This document shows, in pieces, positions 45,841 to 53,925 of a DNA stretch of 64,000 bases. A model generated the notes under the pieces. It was given only the letters and a program-made list of their open reading frames with translations, was not told the origin of the DNA and did no database searches. This DNA comes from Paenibacillus sp. NEAU-GSW1 (GTDB lineage: Bacteria; Bacillota; Bacilli; Paenibacillales; Paenibacillaceae). Location of the stretch: assembly GCF_009737085.1 (NCBI RefSeq), contig NZ_WOVL01000021.1, positions 1-64,000 of the forward strand, read 5' to 3'. Made by a program: the position numbers and the translations under genes. Within the stretch, counting starts at the first letter, position 1, and each line of letters begins with the position of its first letter.

Positions 45841-47079
45841 TTAAAGCTGTTTGCTTTGCACTTCTTCCAGACGAATAACGCGCGTATGCTGCGTGTGGCT
45901 CCACTTTTTGTTGTTTTGCGTAAAGAAGGCGTGAACCGTAATCGGCCACCACGACAGCGTAAACAGCAGAAACGTCGGAATGCGCAGATACAGCTTCCAA
46001 TTGACTTTCGCCAGGTACATCGAAAGCGGAATTTGAATAAATACGTACAGCATATACGGAATGCTCAGCCACAGCGGCAGGAGATTGTAAACCGAAGTGA
46101 CGTAGTTGCCTCCCGACAATACGATATCGCCCCAAATTATCGCCGAGATGAAGAAGCCTGCCAAGTAGTTGTATGCGTTGAAAACATAAAGCGCGGCGTC
46201 GATCTTCGTCCAGCTGCCTTCTTTGATGCCCTGCCAAAGCAGCGGAAGCATATATTTGCGCGTTACGTCGAAATGGCCTTGCATCCAGCGAAGACGCTGA
46301 CGAGCCGAAGCCTGGAACGTAATCGGCTTCTCGTCAAATACTTTTGCCTCATAATTAAATTTCGGGTAAATTCCGCGTTGGATACAACGTACGGTAAACT
46401 CGAGATCCTCAACAAGACTCGTTGCGCCCCAGCCCATTTCTTTCAGCAGCTTGGCATCAAAGCACATGCCTGTGCCGCCAAGGAAGTTGGCAAGCTTCAA
46501 GTTCGTTCTAGGCAGCTGCCAAAGGCGGTTGCAGAACCAGTAGTTAATCGCGTTTGCGGAACTAACCCACGAGTCGTTCGGGTTTTTCGTGTCAAGGTAA
46601 CCTTGGATCACTTTGTTTCCATTGATCAGATCATTATTCATATATTGCAGGAAGTCAGTCGCCACAAGATTGTCAGCGTCAAAAATACATACGCCGTCAT
46701 AGCTCTTCGGCATTTTCCACAGCTCTTTAAGCATCCATTCTACGGCATAGCCTTTGCCGCGCTGGTTCGTGTTAACCCGTTCGCATGCATACACGCCGTC
46801 GTAGCTGTTTACAACTTTAACCGTTCCGTCTGTGCAGTTGTCGCAAATAACGAAAATATCGTACAGCTCGCGAGGATATTTCATTTTCAATAAATTTTCG
46901 ATCAATGCGCCTACTACCTGTTCCTCATTGTGAGCGGCGACAAGCAAAGCGAATTTCTTTTGCGGAGCATGAGATAAATCTTCCTTTTTGCGGTGCCAGC
47001 CGTAAAACGTTAGAAACAGCTGGTACAAGCCGAGCAAAGCAAAAGCGATTTGAAACACAAACATTATCGTATTGAACAT
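45841..47079 (-). CDS. Family 2 membrane glycosyltransferase, 412 aa
   Basis: A processive-type GT2 enzyme with one N-terminal span (about residues 3-24) and a cytoplasmic GT-A domain. The domain has KFALLVAAHNEEQVV, the nucleotide-sugar DADN at the DxD position, the acceptor-side VEDLEF (the ED catalytic motif) and QRLRWMQGH (the QxxRW motif). Three or four C-terminal spans (about 295-395) form the extrusion channel. Relatives make polysaccharides such as poly-N-acetylglucosamine, hyaluronan or beta-glucans; the product here is unknown. No other polysaccharide genes are beside it. A TATAAT (47166-47171) stands about 90 bases upstream. Confidence 0.88.
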   Translation of the reverse strand: MFNTIMFVFQIAFALLGLYQLFLTFYGWHRKKEDLSHAPQKKFALLVAAHNEEQVVGALIENLLKMKYPRELYDIFVICDNCTDGTVKVVNSYDGVYACERVNTNQRGKGYAVEWMLKELWKMPKSYDGVCIFDADNLVATDFLQYMNNDLINGNKVIQGYLDTKNPNDSWVSSANAINYWFCNRLWQLPRTNLKLANFLGGTGMCFDAKLLKEMGWGATSLVEDLEFTVRCIQRGIYPKFNYEAKVFDEKPITFQASARQRLRWMQGHFDVTRKYMLPLLWQGIKEGSWTKIDAALYVFNAYNYLAGFFISAIIWGDIVLSGGNYVTSVYNLLPLWLSIPYMLYVFIQIPLSMYLAKVNWKLYLRIPTFLLFTLSWWPITVHAFFTQNNKKWSHTQHTRVIRLEEVQSKQL

Positions 47080-47621
47080 TCGGTACTGCCCCCTTAAGAC
47101 CCCTTTTTAATTGCCCGTTCTAATCACTGCGTCCAACTTGCGACTGCAGCCCCGACAGGCTCTTTATTATATATTTTCTCTACTTTGACGCACTTCGCTT
47201 ATCTATATGGAAAAACGTCATCGTTGACTTTACTGATTTTCCACACAATGACCAACTTTGTCAAAAGCTTAATTTGCCGCCATTATGCGCAATCCAGCCA
47301 GAAAAACGCTTGCATGGCGTATGAATATCTCAATTACCTCCTTTTGCGGCGAATCAGCCTTATTTTCACCTGTTTGCTTTCTTTTTAGCCCTTCCGTCCT
47401 TACTAACGACAAGAGACGCTAAAAAGTTTCCCGGGCTATTGCTCCGCATTGTGTCAAAAACGTGAACGATTATGCGGCAAAACTTGCACTTCCATATCAG
47501 TTTTGCCAATAGGCCCATTTTGTAATACGGGGCTCCTTTATATAAATTTCAAAATGAAGTTATCTTTTTTTTAAACATCTATATCGCAATATCGGTTATA
47601 ATGTGTGCGAATCATGCATTC
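47080..47621. promoter_or_regulatory. Divergent region, glycosyltransferase and PAP2 genes
   Basis: About 540 bases without a gene. The minus strand carries TATAAT at 47166-47171 and a leader of roughly 90 bases for the glycosyltransferase. The plus strand carries TATAAT at 47597-47602 ahead of the PAP2 gene, without a good -35. I see no conserved reading frame or strong terminator in between. Confidence 0.4.
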
Positions 47622-47675
47622 GTTTGCTCCGCAAACTTTAAGCACACGCTTTCGAAGTAAGTTTGCCCCGCAAAC
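47622..47675 (+). repeat. Two copies of a GTTTGCnCCGCAAAC palindrome
   Basis: GTTTGCTCCGCAAAC (47622-47636) and GTTTGCCCCGCAAAC (47661-47675) share all but one base, are 39 bases apart, and lie between the TATAAT and the ribosome site of the PAP2 gene. Either they are twin operators for a dimeric repressor, or they form two hairpins in the leader. Confidence 0.5.
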
Positions 47676-47693
47676 TTTTTAGGAGGGACACAG

Positions 47694-48254
47694 ATGAGAC
47701 GAGTGATAGAAAAACTAAGAACCCGCGAACAACAGTTCATCATCTGGGCCAATCAACGGAGAATGCACAGAAGGCTGCATCGATGGATTGGAAAATGGCT
47801 GGCAACGATTACGCATATGGGCGGTGCTACTTTCACTTGCTCGAGCGCTTTGCTCTTCGCGCTTCTTGCGCCCGCGCCTTGGAACATGACGGGGTGGCAA
47901 TGCTTTACCGCAGTCGTAATCAGTCATTTTCCGGTTTTTATCGTGAAGAGAAAATTCAAGAGGCTGCGCCCTTATCAAGCGCTTGAGGGGATGAATACGG
48001 GAAGGAAACCGCTGGTCGATTCCTCATTTCCGTCCGGTCATACGACCGCCATATTTGCTTGGCTAATACCGCTGGTCGCCGCAAGCGGGACCTGGATTGT
48101 CATCGCGCTGCCGATCGCTGTTGTCATCGGCGTATCGGTCGGCTGGTCTAGAATGTACCTCGGACTCCATTATCCTTCCGATGTGGCCGTCGGCGCGCTG
48201 ATCGGCACGCTGACAGCCATTGCGGTCGAATATAATTGGGTAAATCCGATCTAG
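47694..48254 (+). CDS. PAP2-family membrane phosphatase, 186 aa
   Basis: The three active-site motifs are KRKFKRLRP (C1), SSFPSGHTTA (C2) and SRMYLGLHYPSD (C3). They lie on a protein with about five spans, so it is an integral-membrane acid phosphatase of the PAP2 group. Bacterial members of this size are usually undecaprenyl-diphosphate or phosphatidylglycerophosphate phosphatases; I favour undecaprenyl recycling (BcrC-like) but cannot tell. AGGAGGG stands seven bases before the ATG. Confidence 0.85.
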   Translation: MRRVIEKLRTREQQFIIWANQRRMHRRLHRWIGKWLATITHMGGATFTCSSALLFALLAPAPWNMTGWQCFTAVVISHFPVFIVKRKFKRLRPYQALEGMNTGRKPLVDSSFPSGHTTAIFAWLIPLVAASGTWIVIALPIAVVIGVSVGWSRMYLGLHYPSDVAVGALIGTLTAIAVEYNWVNPI

Positions 48255-48292
48255 CCAGCCGCCGCACGAGTCGATAGCCGTTCAACGAATGG

Positions 48293-49075
48293 CTATTCGT
48301 CCTCTTCCCGGCTTGCGAGTCCTGCTGCCGCTGCGGCATCAGCTGCCTCAGCAGCCGCCGCTTCACGGCGGGCAGCCTCGCGCTTGTTGGCGCGATGCTC
48401 GGCAAGCACGGCTTCGCCGACTACCGCTTCAAGCCGATAAATGGGCTGGCCCTTGCCCATAAACTTCATTTCATATTCGGTAAATACGAGATCCTCGCGA
48501 GGCTCGTCCTTATGCAAATGAAGCGAGATGTTGCGCAAATGCATTTCCACTTCCGCGAAGCTGTTTAACGAAAATTCAAACAGCGATTGCGAATCGGTCT
48601 TAAAATGAATTTCACCGCGCTCGTTCAGCAGCTGCTCATATTTCGCGAGAAACCGCGGATGTGTCAGCCTGCGGCGAGCGTGTTTGCTTTTCGGCCACGG
48701 ATCGCTGAAATTCAGATGGATGCGCTGCAATTCTCCCGGCTCGAACATCGTCTCAATATGCTCGATATTTGCACGAAGCAACGCCAGATTCGGCGGATTG
48801 TCTACGCCCTGCTCTTGCCAAATTTCGCGCGCCTTCTCGCTTGCGCGGCGGATCAGCTCGTCATACATATCGACGCCGATAAAGTTGATATTAGGGTTGA
48901 GAGCGCTCATATGGCTAATAAAGCGTCCCTTGCCCATGCCAAGCTCGACATAAATCGGGTTGTCGTTGCCGAAAAACTCGCGCCATTTGCCTTTAAGCGG
49001 CGCTCCGTCAAGCACGACCAGCTCCGGTTGCGCCTCTATGCTTTCACGAATTCCTTTTCTTCCTCTTAAACGCAT
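48293..49075 (-). CDS. trmB: tRNA (guanine-N7-)-methyltransferase, 260 aa
   Basis: Makes m7G46 in tRNA from S-adenosylmethionine. MRLRGRKGIRESIE, the SAM motif IYVELGMGKGRFI, the tRNA-contact RIHLNFSDPWPKSKHARRRLTHPRFL and the closing TEYEMKFMGKGQPIYRLEA are all as in TrmB. The usual protein ends about there; this one adds a tail of roughly 40 residues, mostly Ala, Glu and Arg (NKREAARREAAAAEAADAAAAAGLASREEDE). Confidence 0.95.
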   Translation of the reverse strand: MRLRGRKGIRESIEAQPELVVLDGAPLKGKWREFFGNDNPIYVELGMGKGRFISHMSALNPNINFIGVDMYDELIRRASEKAREIWQEQGVDNPPNLALLRANIEHIETMFEPGELQRIHLNFSDPWPKSKHARRRLTHPRFLAKYEQLLNERGEIHFKTDSQSLFEFSLNSFAEVEMHLRNISLHLHKDEPREDLVFTEYEMKFMGKGQPIYRLEAVVGEAVLAEHRANKREAARREAAAAEAADAAAAAGLASREEDE

Positions 49076-49220
49076 GTTGATGATGTCCTCCTACAATCCA
49101 TTGGATCAATAAACTGATACTTATTTTGCCCAAGTTCCGTCCGGTTGTAAAGGGCTTGGACAAACAAGCGTACACGCTGCCTCTGTGCAGCGGCATACGC
49201 TGCGTTTCGCAATGACCATG

Positions 49221-49250
49221 AAAAAGCCGCAGGAGCAATCCCGCGGCTTA
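49221..49250 (-). terminator. Terminator after the 67-aa gene
   Basis: AAGCCGCGG and CCTGCGGCTT pair around ATTGCT, followed on the minus strand by TTTCATGG. Confidence 0.7.
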
Positions 49251-49281
49251 AATTTAGCCAATGGCTAATTATTTTTTGTAC

Positions 49282-49485
49282 TTAGGTAAGCATGCGATAG
49301 TCGATCGGAGCGCTGCTCGAATCGATTTCGAACGTTTCTTCCAGCACTTCGTTCAGCTTTCTGCGTGCAGACACCTCAATATGATGATTGTTGGGGAAAC
49401 GGACGCCGCTAAGCGCCATCAGTTCTTTCACTGTCAATTCTACCTTTACCAATTCGTCGCCATGCGGAATTTTTGTTTGGCTCAT
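49282..49485 (-). CDS. Small conserved-looking protein, 67 aa
   Basis: A compact soluble protein, SQTKIPHGDELVKVELTVKELMALSGVRF then NNHHIEVSARRKLNEVLEETF. It has a clear ribosome site (GAGGTGATCTGTA) and its own terminator, which supports a real gene. The KVELTVKELMALSGV segment resembles a strand-helix pair common in small Bacillales proteins. I cannot name the family. Confidence 0.6.
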   Translation of the reverse strand: MSQTKIPHGDELVKVELTVKELMALSGVRFPNNHHIEVSARRKLNEVLEETFEIDSSSAPIDYRMLT

Positions 49486-49832
49486 TACAGATCACCTCAT
49501 CGATTTTATTTACAGCATTTCCAGTTAATCGACGTTCTATGACAATCAGTACGAATAGAGTATGTTAGGTTTTTTTGTTGTCTTGTCGCACTTTTAATAT
49601 AACAGATCGTGTTAGGTTTAGCAAGCCCAATTTGTGGTGAAAGCGTTATTTTTTCCAGTTGTTTTTTGATCCGCAAATCCCCTTTCGCAGCATGGCAATT
49701 GCGGACGGTTTTCGGTAAAATAAAAAGCAATTCATTAGCTAAGGAGTGACTTTGAAGATGCAGAGTGACTTTGAGCTCCGCTCAAAGGTCCTGATGTCAT
49801 GTTCAAAGATTCTGATGTAAGGAGGTGAACGC
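49486..49832. promoter_or_regulatory. Divergent region ahead of ytqA
   Basis: 347 bases between the 67-aa gene and ytqA. The only recognisable content is at the right end: a 20-codon upstream ORF (49758-49820) and a small hairpin in it. The left part is AT-rich and shows no gene. Confidence 0.45.
49758..49820 (+). CDS. Upstream ORF (20 aa) coupled to ytqA
   Basis: AAGGAGTG is followed eight bases later by ATG and 20 codons (MQSDFELRSKVLMSCSKILM) ending at TAA 49818-49820. The TAA abuts the GGAGGTG of ytqA, and the ytqA ATG is 12 bases on, so ribosomes ending here could feed ytqA. Within it GACTTTGAGC/GCTCAAAGGTC (about 49767-49790) form a hairpin. The phrase CTGATGT occurs twice. No homolog is known to me; it may be a leader peptide. 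Confidence 0.45.
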   Translation: MQSDFELRSKVLMSCSKILM

Positions 49833-50789
49833 ATGAACGCTTTGCAGCTATCGCCTGAGCCGCAGCTTTGGGGCGACAAACGATTTCATACCTGGAACTA
49901 CGAGATGCGGGAGCATTTCGGGGAAAAAGTGTTTAAAGTGACGCTCGACGCCGGCTTCACCTGTCCGAACCGCGACGGCTCGATTGCCAAGGGCGGCTGT
50001 ACCTTTTGCAGCGCCAGAGGCTCCGGAGATTTCGCCGGCAGTAGACGCGACGATCTCGTCACGCAATTCAATACGATCCGCGACCGCCAGCATTTGAAAT
50101 GGCCGGACGCGAAATATATCGGCTATTTCCAAGCTTATACCAACACTTATGCTCCATTGGAGGAGCTGCGCGAGTATTATGAAATCATCTTGCAGCAGCC
50201 CGGCGTTGTCGGCTTGTCGATCGCAACGCGTCCCGACTGTTTGCCGGACGATGTCGTGGACTACTTGGCGGAGCTGAATGAGCGAACTTACCTGTGGGTG
50301 GAGATGGGGCTGCAGACAATCCATGAGTCGACCTCCGCTCTCATTAACCGCGCACACGACACCGATTGTTATCTTGATGCAGTGCGCCGCCTTCGCAAGC
50401 GCGGCATTCGCGTCTGCGCCCATATTATTTACGGCTTGCCGCAAGAAACGCATGAAATGATGCTCGATACCGGACGCGCTGTCGCCCAAATGGACGTGCA
50501 AGGGATTAAAATTCATCTGCTTCACTTGATGCGCAAAACGCCGATGGTGAAGCAATACGAAGCCGGCCTGCTGCGGTTTCTGGAGCAGGACGAGTACATT
50601 AAACTGATCGTCGATTCGCTTGAATTTCTGCCGCCGGAAATGATCGTCCATCGGCTGACCGGAGACGCGCCGCGCAGCCTGCTGATCGGGCCGATGTGGA
50701 GCATGAACAAGTGGGCTGTGCTCAACGGTATCGACGACGAGCTGAAACGCCGAGATTCGTGGCAAGGCAAGCATTGGAGGAAGGTTTAA
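49833..50789 (+). CDS. ytqA: Radical SAM protein, YtqA family (TIGR01212), 318 aa
   Basis: The cluster-binding region FTCPNRDGSIAKGGCTFCSARG gives the spaced cysteines of the TIGR01212 family, with C-terminal segments MHLLHLMRKTPMVKQYEAG and MIVHRLTGDAPRSLLIGPMWSMNKW also typical. In Bacillus the ytqA-ytqB pair acts in an alternative route to mnm5(s2)U34 of tRNA; YtqA has been proposed as the enzyme now called MnmL. The start ATG is six bases after GGAGGTG. The stop is one base before ytqB. Confidence 0.9.
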   Translation: MNALQLSPEPQLWGDKRFHTWNYEMREHFGEKVFKVTLDAGFTCPNRDGSIAKGGCTFCSARGSGDFAGSRRDDLVTQFNTIRDRQHLKWPDAKYIGYFQAYTNTYAPLEELREYYEIILQQPGVVGLSIATRPDCLPDDVVDYLAELNERTYLWVEMGLQTIHESTSALINRAHDTDCYLDAVRRLRKRGIRVCAHIIYGLPQETHEMMLDTGRAVAQMDVQGIKIHLLHLMRKTPMVKQYEAGLLRFLEQDEYIKLIVDSLEFLPPEMIVHRLTGDAPRSLLIGPMWSMNKWAVLNGIDDELKRRDSWQGKHWRKV

Positions 50790-50790
50790 A

Positions 50791-51378
50791 ATGGGATTTC
50801 TTTCTGTACTGGGCATGGCGCATAAGTGGATTGCGGAACGGACTCATCCGGGCGATATCGTCATTGACGCGACAGCGGGCACCGGCGTAGACGCGCTTGC
50901 TCTCGCCACTCTCGTCGGACCGAAGGGTACCTTGTATGCGTTCGATATTCAGCAGGACGCGCTCGACCGGACGAGGACGCGGCTTGCAGCGCTGGACGCG
51001 GACGGCAGGCTTCCCGCCTTGCGCCTGCTTCTCCGCAGCCATGCAGAAATGGCTGCAGCCGTTGCTCCGGAAGCTGCAGGCAACGTAGCCGCCGTCATGT
51101 TTAATCTCGGCTATTTGCCGGGAGGCGACGAAACGGTCATAACGGAGCCGGCGACAACGATTGCTGCCCTGAATGCGGCTTTGTCGCTGCTTCGCCCCGG
51201 CGGGATCGTCACTTGCGTCCTCTACCCGGGCCATCCCGGCGGAGAGATCGAGGCTGCTGCCGTTGAAGCATGGGCATCGCAGCTGCCAGGCGCGGCCGCA
51301 GCCGCGATGCTGTACCGGCAGCCGCAGAGACAAACCGCGCCATACTTAATTGCCGTTGAAAAACGACGGCAAGCTTAA
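50791..51378 (+). CDS. ytqB: SAM-dependent tRNA methyltransferase, YtqB/MnmM, 195 aa
   Basis: Class I methyltransferase. The SAM loop is VIDATAGTGVDALALA, followed by YAFDIQQDALDRT, and the NAAVMFNLGYLPGGDETV segment is the family's active-site region. B. subtilis YtqB (MnmM) methylates nm5(s2)U34 to mnm5(s2)U34, and this gene follows ytqA as there. Residues 60-100 and the C-terminal part are unusually Ala-rich. The start is the ATG at 50791, with GGAGG 10 bases upstream inside ytqA. Confidence 0.9.
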   Translation: MGFLSVLGMAHKWIAERTHPGDIVIDATAGTGVDALALATLVGPKGTLYAFDIQQDALDRTRTRLAALDADGRLPALRLLLRSHAEMAAAVAPEAAGNVAAVMFNLGYLPGGDETVITEPATTIAALNAALSLLRPGGIVTCVLYPGHPGGEIEAAAVEAWASQLPGAAAAAMLYRQPQRQTAPYLIAVEKRRQA

Positions 51379-51399
51379 AAAGCTAAGCCCTACATATTG

Positions 51400-51828
51400 A
51401 TAACGCTGTGTGACAGCGCTATTTCACCAACGTGCCTGCCGTTCGACCAAATAACACTGTGCAACAGTGCTATTTCAACGAAATTGTGCGCAGCCCAGCC
51501 AATTTTGAAATATAAAGCTGTGCCACAGCGCTATTTCACCAACGTGCCTGCCGTTCGACCAAATAACACTGTGCGACAGTGCTATTTCAACGAAATTGTG
51601 CGCAGCCCAGCCAATTTTGAAATATAAAGCTGTGCCACAGCGCTATTTCACCAACGTGCCTGCCGTTCGACCAAATAACACTGTGCGACAGTGCTATTTC
51701 AACGAAATTGTGCGCAGCCCAGCCAATTTTGAAATATAAAGCTGTGCCACAGCGCTATTTCACCAACGTGCCTGCCGTTCGACCAAATAACACTGTGCGA
51801 CAGTGCTATTTCAACGAAATTGTGCGCC
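51400..51828. repeat. Tandem 112-bp hairpin repeats, about 3.8 copies
   Basis: CACCAACGTGCCTGCCGTTC recurs at 51425, 51537, 51649 and 51761, an exact 112-base period. Each unit contains two hairpins of one design. One is AAATAACACTGT-GCG-ACAGTGCTATTT. The other is ATAAAGCTGTG-C-CACAGCGCTAT. Between them lies a spacer ending AATTGTGCGCAGCCCAGCC. Copies are nearly identical; the first differs (TAACGCTGTGTGACAGCGCTA, and CAACAG for CGACAG). The array ends by changing to CGCCAACAGG at 51826. No gene lies in it. Confidence 0.9.
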
Positions 51829-51898
51829 AACAGGAGTCAAATTACCGTCCCCGCCAGTTCGCGCATGAGATCAACTAAGTTGCAACCAGCATTGCGCT

Positions 51899-51942
51899 AA
51901 ACCGAAAAAGACGCCTTCAATGAAGGCGTCTTTTTCGGTTTA
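51899..51942. terminator. Bidirectional terminator
   Basis: AACCGAAAAAGACGCCTTC and GAAGGCGTCTTTTTCGGTT pair perfectly around AAT. It lies between the repeats and the stop of the radical SAM gene on the minus strand. Confidence 0.9.
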
Positions 51943-51960
51943 GCGGCATTTTTTTGTCGG

Positions 51961-53781
51961 TTAAGCGCCGGCCGTTTCCGCAGCTCCGTCTTTTAACATG
52001 TAGGCCTTTGGCACCGGCTTTCCGCCGTTTCCGTTGTCGAGCGCATACAGGACAGCGAGCAGCGTCCGCGTATCCTTGCGGACTTCCCCCTTTTCCAAGT
52101 AAGCTTCCAAATCAAACGGCAGCATCTCAATGACCGCATGCTTGTGCAGCTCCTTCTCCGACAGGCCATGTGCGGCAAACCCGGCAGAAACGTCCTCCGG
52201 CCGTTCGACAAGGCGGCGCATCCAAGCGCCCCATTCCGCTTTATCCATCGTAAACGCCCACCACGTTTTGCGCGGCTTGTAGTTGTGATTGAGGAAATAG
52301 TCGTATTTCATCAGCCCAAGCACGACATCCAAATCGAGCTTATCCCGGCCTTCCGAAGCCGCATCATCGCGATAAGCGTTCAGGAACGACCATAGACGGG
52401 AGAACAAATCCTCCAGCTGATGGCCGATTTTTTGCCAGCCTTGCGCTTCCCAATAGTCGCCAAACGACTGGAAGAACGCAAAAGCGGAAGGAAACACGTT
52501 GTCGATCAGATGCAGCAGCGTGCGGTCCATCCGATGCGCGTTCCAATACTTCTCAAGCACGTCTTCTACCCGCTTAATGCGCACGATATCGCCAAACGGC
52601 ATCAAGTCGTTGCCCAGCATTTCATACGGGGAGTGATCCATATAAATATAGCCCCATTTTTCGGCGTCGCGGCGAAGTCCGGTGCCGCGCAGCATTTTCA
52701 GAAAACCAAGCTGCAGTTCCTCTGGACGCAGAGCGAACACGTCGTTAAAAGTGCCCGTAAACGTATCATAGTTTTCAAGCGGCAAGCCGGCGATCAAATC
52801 GAGGTGCTGATCGATTTTCCCGGACTCCTTCACTTTCGTGACGGTGCGCACCAGCTTGGACCAGTTCTGTCTGCGCTGGACAGCGAGGTTTGTCGGATCG
52901 TTCGTCGACTGAACGCCGATTTCAAAGCGGAATATGCCAGGCGGCGCATGTTCCGCCAAGTAGTCTAGCACCTCAGGGCGCATAATATCGGCTGTGATTT
53001 CAAATTGGAATACACAGCCGCGATGGTTCTCGATAAGAAACTGAAAAATTTCCAGCGCATAGTCCCGTTTAATATTAAAGGTACGGTCGACGAATTTAAT
53101 AAGTTTGGCTCCTGAATCAATTAAATACAAAATGTCCGCCTTCGTCCGTTCCATATCGAAGTAACGTACGCCGACCTCGATGCTGGACAAGCAGAACTGG
53201 CAGCTGAACGGGCAGCCGCGGCTCGTCTCGAAATAGACAATCCGGTTCGCAAGCGTCGGCAAATCCTCCTTGAAGCGGTAAGGCGACGGCAGCGTCGCGA
53301 GGTCGAGTTTCGGACGTCCGGGATTAATTAGCACTTCAACGCGATCCTCGCGCTGTTTGCGATAAGCAAGTCCGAATACCATATGGAATTTGCCTGCTCC
53401 CTCAAGCTCCGTAAGCAAATGGTGAAACGTCTCTTCCCCTTCGCCAACGACGATAAAATCAACCTCAGGGATGCGTTCCATCCAATAGTCCGTATCGTAG
53501 CTGACCTCCGGTCCTCCTAGGACGATCTTCAGCTCCGGCTTGATTTTTCGAAGCATATTGATAACCGTAATGGTCTCTTCGATATTCCAAATATAGCAGG
53601 AGAAGCCTACGACATCCGGGTTGCGCGTGAAAAGATCGGACACGATATTCATAGCCGGGTCCTTAATCGTATATTCGACGATGTCGATATCGAAATCTTT
53701 CGCGCTGTATGCCTTCAAGCAACGAAGCGCAAGCGACGTGTGAATATATTTAGCGTTTAATGTAGTCAATACGACTTTCAT
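51961..53781 (-). CDS. B12-binding-domain radical SAM protein (DUF4080), 606 aa
   Basis: N-terminal cobalamin-binding fold (KVVLTTLNAKYIHTSLALRCLKAY ... VVGFSCYIWNIEETI ... LGGPEVSY), then a radical SAM core with the cluster motif FETSRGCPFSCQFCLSS near residue 190, and a C-terminal DUF4080 domain of about 200 residues. Family members are proposed methyltransferases or related radical enzymes, but no substrate is established. I start at the ATG at 53781 (GAGAGGG before it); the frame to 53901 runs through the protease terminator. It stands alone. Confidence 0.9.
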   Translation of the reverse strand: MKVVLTTLNAKYIHTSLALRCLKAYSAKDFDIDIVEYTIKDPAMNIVSDLFTRNPDVVGFSCYIWNIEETITVINMLRKIKPELKIVLGGPEVSYDTDYWMERIPEVDFIVVGEGEETFHHLLTELEGAGKFHMVFGLAYRKQREDRVEVLINPGRPKLDLATLPSPYRFKEDLPTLANRIVYFETSRGCPFSCQFCLSSIEVGVRYFDMERTKADILYLIDSGAKLIKFVDRTFNIKRDYALEIFQFLIENHRGCVFQFEITADIMRPEVLDYLAEHAPPGIFRFEIGVQSTNDPTNLAVQRRQNWSKLVRTVTKVKESGKIDQHLDLIAGLPLENYDTFTGTFNDVFALRPEELQLGFLKMLRGTGLRRDAEKWGYIYMDHSPYEMLGNDLMPFGDIVRIKRVEDVLEKYWNAHRMDRTLLHLIDNVFPSAFAFFQSFGDYWEAQGWQKIGHQLEDLFSRLWSFLNAYRDDAASEGRDKLDLDVVLGLMKYDYFLNHNYKPRKTWWAFTMDKAEWGAWMRRLVERPEDVSAGFAAHGLSEKELHKHAVIEMLPFDLEAYLEKGEVRKDTRTLLAVLYALDNGNGGKPVPKAYMLKDGAAETAGA

Positions 53782-53847
53782 AGCGATACCCTCTCTGCCT
53801 TCAATCAAGATGCTTCCTATTGTACCGAAAAGCGCCGCAAAAAAGAA

Positions 53848-53886
53848 GGGGCTCTCCGTCAGCGTACATGCTGAACGGAGAACCCC
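53848..53886 (-). terminator. Terminator after the serine protease
   Basis: GGGGTTCTCCGT and ACGGAGAGCCCC with inner CAGC/GCTG pairs form a long stem, followed on the minus strand by TTCTTTTTTGC. Confidence 0.85.
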
Positions 53887-53925
53887 CGGCATTGAAAACA
53901 AATGTATCCGATTGAATGATAATAA

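Noticed and set aside
49848..50816. 322-codon open frame on the minus strand
   Set aside because: Shadow of ytqA, whose radical SAM motif and ribosome site are clear.
51397..51627. 76-codon frame inside the tandem repeats
   Set aside because: It only follows the 112-bp repeat, has no ribosome site, and is not kept in every copy.
51400..51828. CRISPR array
   Set aside because: Repeats are contiguous 112-bp units with no unique spacers and no cas genes nearby.
53782..53901. N-terminal extension of the DUF4080 protein
   Set aside because: It would translate through the terminator hairpin of the protease gene and lacks family sequence; the ATG at 53781 has its own ribosome site.
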